Positions 6,343 to 8,291 of a stretch of 8,291 nt of DNA are shown here, one piece after another. Origin of the DNA: Erysipelotrichaceae bacterium (GTDB lineage: Bacteria; Bacillota_I; Bacilli_A; Erysipelotrichales; Erysipelotrichaceae). The stretch lies in the NCBI GenBank assembly GCA_003520745.1, contig DOUE01000002.1, positions 1-8,291 on the forward strand, in the 5' to 3' direction. The notes beneath the pieces were generated by a model. It saw nothing but the letters and a program-made list of their open reading frames with translations. It did no database searches and was not told where the DNA came from. The first letter of the stretch is position 1. Each line of letters begins with the position of its first letter. A program made the position numbers and the translations under genes.

Positions 6343-7011
6343 TTACCTCACATTGAACATCGTATGCACGGATTCATCGTATTCTTTCATTTCGACGAGA
6401 ACGGCGACAAGGATCCTTCGCTGCTTACCGCCGGAGTCTTCGCAGGTCACCAGCGTCAACAACGTCTCATCCATCACGTCGTCAAGCACGTCGACTTGAT
6501 CGGGCGAAACGATCTTGACCGTTTCTAGCCGATATCGATAGACGGTTGATTTATCCGTCAAATAGACATCTTCATTGACTTCCATCTTCCGCAGCGGGCT
6601 AAACAAAGCCGTCTTGCTTTGGGTCAGGTGACCGGCAAGCGTGTAGTTGCCAACCCCCATCCGTTGGTCTTCTTTCATCGTCGTCGCACCAAGCCGCAGG
6701 TTCTTGTTTGTCGTTCCGGACAGGATCGGCAAGTTCAATCCGATCGACGGGATCGCGATGTATCCCACCACATCCGACGAGTCGACGTCCTCGGGCAACG
6801 ACCAAATCGGCAGTTGCGTGATTTCTTCGATTTCGACCCCTTGCGTCTTTTCGATGTTCTTCCGGATCTCGTCCCCATCCACGCGATAGGCGGAGGATGC
6901 CGCATCGGCGATCCACATCGGTTGGATCACATACGTCAAAAGAGCTTGTCCCAGAATCAACGACAAGCCAAGTACGATCAGGATTGTGGATATGAAACGC
7001 TTATAGCCCAT
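6343..7011 (-). CDS. Class A-type sortase
   Basis: A 222-residue membrane transpeptidase that would cleave LPXTG signals between Thr and Gly and transfer the substrate to a cell-surface nucleophile. An N-terminal membrane segment (about 7-29) follows a short basic start. The catalytic domain shows H128 in YTLAGH, C190 in TLVTC, and R198 in RRILVAV, the His-Cys-Arg triad in the usual order. There is no C-terminal membrane helix of the kind seen in pilin-polymerising class C enzymes, and TLVTC followed by RRILVA fits class A. The ATG is preceded by an unusual GGGGGA instead of a clean AGGAGG. It lies directly after the riboswitch terminator and 3 nt before the adhesin, whose LPHTG is the obvious substrate. 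The symbol srtA is withheld because this may be a dedicated rather than housekeeping enzyme. Confidence 0.95.
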   Translation of the reverse strand: MGYKRFISTILIVLGLSLILGQALLTYVIQPMWIADAASSAYRVDGDEIRKNIEKTQGVEIEEITQLPIWSLPEDVDSSDVVGYIAIPSIGLNLPILSGTTNKNLRLGATTMKEDQRMGVGNYTLAGHLTQSKTALFSPLRKMEVNEDVYLTDKSTVYRYRLETVKIVSPDQVDVLDDVMDETLLTLVTCEDSGGKQRRILVAVLVEMKEYDESVHTMFNVR

Positions 7012-7028
7012 ACTTCCCCCGTTGGCAT

Positions 7029-7056
7029 AAAAAAAGCCATAGTCATCTTCTATGGC
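7029..7056 (-). terminator. Riboswitch-controlled intrinsic terminator in the sortase leader
   Basis: On the minus strand GCCATAG (7056-7050) pairs perfectly with CTATGGC (7042-7036) across a 7-nt loop, followed by seven T (7035-7029). It lies inside the sortase leader, 17 nt before the ATG, so it is an attenuator. Its 5' arm is also the 3' strand of the aptamer P1 helix and includes the predicted ligand-contacting C at 7055. The two structures cannot form fully together. Confidence 0.88.
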
Positions 7057-7137
7057 GGCTCGTCCGTCTTGCGTACATCGTACCTTCAGACACGTGGCTT
7101 TGCGTCCTGCACTTTCATACAGTTTGCCTTTACATAA
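7050..7137 (-). ncRNA. Cyclic-di-GMP-I (GEMM-I) riboswitch aptamer
   Basis: The minus-strand leader contains the GEMM-I signature blocks in order: TAAAGGCAAAC (7132-7122); a 6-bp hairpin CTGTAT/GTGCAG with a GAAA tetraloop (7122-7107); GGACGCAAAGCCA (7107-7095); a second long hairpin (about 7091-7066; GTCT/AGAC and GTAC/GTAC helices with an internal loop that could receive the tetraloop); and closing GAGCCGCC (7061-7054). P1 is TATG/CATA (7136-7133 with 7054-7051). By comparison with the Vibrio Vc2 aptamer, G20, A47 and C92 correspond to G7127, A7100 and C7055, all kept. The G at the first of these favours c-di-GMP over cGAMP. The internal loop CTGAAG/GCAAG differs from the common CCTAAG/TATGG receptor. 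The class call rests on sequence signatures read by eye, not on a covariance search. Confidence 0.88.
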
Positions 7138-7141
7138 GTCA

Positions 7142-7160
7142 TCCGATGAGATTCATCGGA
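7142..7160 (-). other. 8-bp hairpin between promoter and riboswitch
   Basis: Perfect arms TCCGATGA/TCATCGGA with a 3-nt loop lie 4 nt upstream of the aptamer P1 strand, within the predicted transcript. No U-tract follows. It is not part of the GEMM-I core. It could shield the 5' end of the mRNA or act as an operator in DNA. The role is unknown. Confidence 0.55.
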
Positions 7161-7173
7161 ATCAGTCTTATTC

Positions 7174-7202
7174 AGACTAACAAAAGCGATAATGAATGTC
7201 AA
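7174..7202 (-). promoter_or_regulatory. Promoter of the riboswitch-sortase-adhesin operon
   Basis: A perfect -35 TTGACA (7202-7197) is followed by a 17-nt spacer and TAGTCT (7179-7174), a weak -10 (3 of 6) helped by a TG extension (TGTTAGTCT). The predicted start is near base 7167, giving a leader of about 155 nt that contains the whole riboswitch. A 5-bp-arm dyad (7164-7178) covers the -10 and start region and might be an operator. Confidence 0.65.
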
Positions 7203-7253
7203 CATTCAAAAAAGCGAAATAGTACGAAAAACACGAGAATCGGATCAACCATG

Positions 7254-7277
7254 AAAAAAGCGCTATTTCTAGCGCTT
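7254..7277 (-). terminator. Intrinsic terminator after nusG
   Basis: The minus strand reads AAGCGCTA-GAAA-TAGCGCTT, a perfect 8-bp stem with a GAAA loop, followed by further T to make a run of six. The stem includes the nusG TAA stop codon. It ends the rpmG-secE-nusG unit and separates it from the downstream sortase operon. Confidence 0.92.
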
Positions 7278-7824
7278 AAGCTTCGACTTTGTTGAGATCG
7301 ATGTAGGCGATTTCGGTCGGGGTTTCACGGCCGAACAAGATGGTCAATACGACGGCGGTCTGCGCATCGTCATGCATCTGGTCGATCGTCCCTTCGATTC
7401 CGCTGAACGGTCCGTTGAGGATCTTGACACGGTCGCCGACTTTGAAGTTGACGGTGATCTTGCGATCGCTCAATCCCATACGGCGTAAAATCGAGTCGAT
7501 TTCATCGGGGGATACGGGGAACGGCTTCGCGCCGCCGCCTGACGATCCGATGAATCCGGTGACGCCCGGGGTATTACGGACGATATACCACGCTTCATCC
7601 GTCATGATCATTTCGACGAAGACATAGCCGGGGAAAAGATTACGCATCTTTTCGACTTTCTTGCCGTTCTTGAATTCGATTTCGGGTTCTTCCGCAACTA
7701 AAATACGAAACAGGTTGTCTTCGATGCCCATCGTTTCGATACGACGTTGAAGGTTTTCCTTTACGCGGTTTTCATGCCCGGCGTATGTGTTGACCACATA
7801 CCACTCTTTGTTGTTTTCTTCCAT
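7276..7824 (-). CDS. nusG: Transcription termination/antitermination factor NusG
   Basis: A 182-residue protein of normal NusG length. The NGN domain begins EWYVVNTYAGHE (7-18) and includes NLFPGYVFVEM (62-72) and NTPGVTGFIGS (84-94), which bind the RNA polymerase clamp helices. The C-terminal KOW domain shows FKVGDRVKILNGPFSGIEG (127-145). NusG modulates pausing and termination and couples transcription to translation. The ATG lies 1 nt after the secE stop, and the upstream Shine-Dalgarno match is weak (GGGG, or AGGA farther away), so translational coupling with secE is likely. The gene ends inside its own terminator stem. In related bacteria rplK follows directly; here the sortase-adhesin cassette intervenes. 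Confidence 0.98.
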   Translation of the reverse strand: MEENNKEWYVVNTYAGHENRVKENLQRRIETMGIEDNLFRILVAEEPEIEFKNGKKVEKMRNLFPGYVFVEMIMTDEAWYIVRNTPGVTGFIGSSGGGAKPFPVSPDEIDSILRRMGLSDRKITVNFKVGDRVKILNGPFSGIEGTIDQMHDDAQTAVVLTILFGRETPTEIAYIDLNKVEA

Positions 7825-7825
7825 G

Positions 7826-8011
7826 TTACGCCCCGATTCCTAAAAGCTTAAGGAAAGCGGCGACGGCGATTTCACAGACGACGAAGAAGACGCCGAATAC
7901 GAACGTGAACGAGACGACGGTGAGGCTGTCTCTTACCATTTCTTTTTGCTTAGGCCAACGTACACGCTTGACCTCGGTCATAATGCCGGGAATACTGAAC
8001 CATTTCAACAT
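7826..8011 (-). CDS. secE: Preprotein translocase subunit SecE
   Basis: A 61-residue protein with one membrane segment, the short Gram-positive form of SecE, which clamps SecY in the translocation channel. The conserved cytoplasmic motif EVKRVRWPKQKE (13-24) precedes a hydrophobic helix (about 30-55). The start at MLKWF is chosen because AGGAGG lies 6 nt upstream; the longer frame to 8059 would overlap rpmG. It lies 11 nt after rpmG and 1 nt before nusG, as one transcription unit. The SecYEG channel would also export the adhesin encoded next door. Confidence 0.96.
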   Translation of the reverse strand: MLKWFSIPGIMTEVKRVRWPKQKEMVRDSLTVVSFTFVFGVFFVVCEIAVAAFLKLLGIGA

Positions 8012-8022
8012 AGAGGTTCCTC

Positions 8023-8181
8023 CTACTTCGTTTCTTTGTGCAACGTGTGTTCGTTGCATTTTTTACAGAATTTCATCAATTGCAGACGTTCCGTCGCGTT
8101 TTTCTTATTGCGTCGCGTCGAATAGTTGCGCGATAGACAGACCGTACACGTCAAGATGACTCGTTCGCTCTTATCGGCCAA
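8023..8181 (-). CDS. rpmG: 50S ribosomal protein L33 (zinc-ribbon form)
   Basis: A 52-residue protein beginning MADKSERVILTCTVCLSRNY, with a second metal-binding pair CKKC near residues 39-42. Four cysteines (CxxC...CxxC) mark the zinc-binding L33 version. The middle YSTRRNKKNATERLQLMKFC is characteristic of L33. The start is TTG at 8181, chosen because AGGTGATC, a perfect match to the 16S anti-Shine-Dalgarno, lies just upstream. A GTG three codons earlier is in frame but has no ribosome site. The position before secE matches Bacillus-type gene order. Confidence 0.93.
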   Translation of the reverse strand: MADKSERVILTCTVCLSRNYSTRRNKKNATERLQLMKFCKKCNEHTLHKETK

Positions 8182-8210
8182 TTCGATCACCTGCTTTCAT
8201 TTGCCATATT

Positions 8211-8239
8211 ACTTTATCATAACGCCCTGTCTTAGTCAA
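8211..8239 (-). promoter_or_regulatory. Promoter of rpmG-secE-nusG
   Basis: On the minus strand TTGACT (8239-8234, 5 of 6) and TAAAGT (8216-8211, 4 of 6, with TG one base upstream) are separated by 17 nt. The -35 overlaps the stop codon of the upstream sigma-factor gene. It would start transcription about 25 nt before the L33 start. Plausible but not as strong as the rplK promoter. Confidence 0.55.
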
Positions 8240-8291
8240 ACATGGACGCCAGTTTCTTGCGGATTCTTTGAAGGTTGTTGTCGACGGTCTT
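8232..8291 (-). CDS. Sigma-H-like RNA polymerase sigma factor, C-terminal end (partial)
   Basis: Only the last 19 residues are in the window: KTVDNNLQRIRKKLASMFD, then TAA. They resemble the end of sigma region 4.2 in SigH-type factors, where the recognition helix region reads approximately KSIDNALQRVKRKL. Position supports this, since sigH lies directly before rpmG, secE and nusG in Bacillus subtilis. Region 4.2 contacts the -35 element. The rest of the gene is beyond the right edge, so length and other domains cannot be judged. Other sigma-70-family members cannot be excluded from so short a piece. Confidence 0.7.
   Translation of the reverse strand, partial: KTVDNNLQRIRKKLASMFD

Noticed and set aside
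6343..7011. Class C pilin-polymerising sortase
   Set aside because: There is no C-terminal membrane helix or lid motif, and TLVTC with RRILVA fits class A better.
8012..8059. N-terminal extension of SecE (MQRTHVAQRN...)
   Set aside because: It is the out-of-frame end of rpmG; the ATG at 8011 has AGGAGG and gives normal SecE length.

Overview
The window comes from a bacterium of the low-GC Gram-positive (Bacillota) type, though its base composition is roughly balanced. Every real gene is on the minus strand, so the biological reading order runs from base 8291 down to base 1. The order sigH-like end, rpmG, secE, nusG, ..., rplK, rplA is the Bacillus-type order for this region. Promoters are of sigma-A type, Shine-Dalgarno sequences are strong, and the rRNA leader carries a Firmicutes-style boxA. 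TGA is used as a stop (end of the adhesin) and Trp is TGG, so the standard code applies. L11 has a short proline-poor N-terminal loop that I associate from memory with Mollicutes L11. Together with the bacillary gene order, this suggests a Mollicutes-related Bacillota lineage, but that placement is tentative.

Layout, in reading order. (1) 8291-7254: the C-terminus of a sigma-H-like factor, then rpmG, secE and nusG, closed by an intrinsic terminator. (2) 7202-2437: an accessory cassette. A TTGACA promoter leads into a long leader holding a cyclic-di-GMP-I (GEMM-I) riboswitch aptamer fused to an intrinsic terminator. A class A sortase and a 1300-residue LPXTG (LPHTG) adhesin follow, with 3 nt between the two genes. 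(3) 2440-1161: a fully consensus sigma-A promoter overlapping the adhesin stop, then rplK and rplA, then a strong terminator. (4) 1131-601: a single SRPBCC/AHSA1-like gene with its own promoter. (5) 503-1: tandem rRNA promoters, a leader with boxA, and the first ~133 nt of 16S rRNA, which runs off the window.

The most interesting unit is the cassette between nusG and rplK, two genes that are normally adjacent. The aptamer keeps all recognisable ligand-contact positions. Its P1 3' strand is the same stretch as the 5' arm of the terminator, so ligand binding and termination look mutually exclusive. That predicts an ON switch: high c-di-GMP would allow synthesis of the sortase and its surface adhesin. 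The adhesin looks built for mechanical strength. It has a Cna-like N-terminal region, five modules each with a Cna-N2-like Lys/Asp/Asn pattern, one SpaA/Cna-B domain, and three exact 93-residue repeats each with a Lys/Glu/Asn triad. Up to nine intramolecular isopeptide bonds are therefore predicted.

The usual rplJ-rplL-rpoB continuation after rplA is absent. The ribosomal unit ends at a terminator and an rRNA operon follows one gene later.
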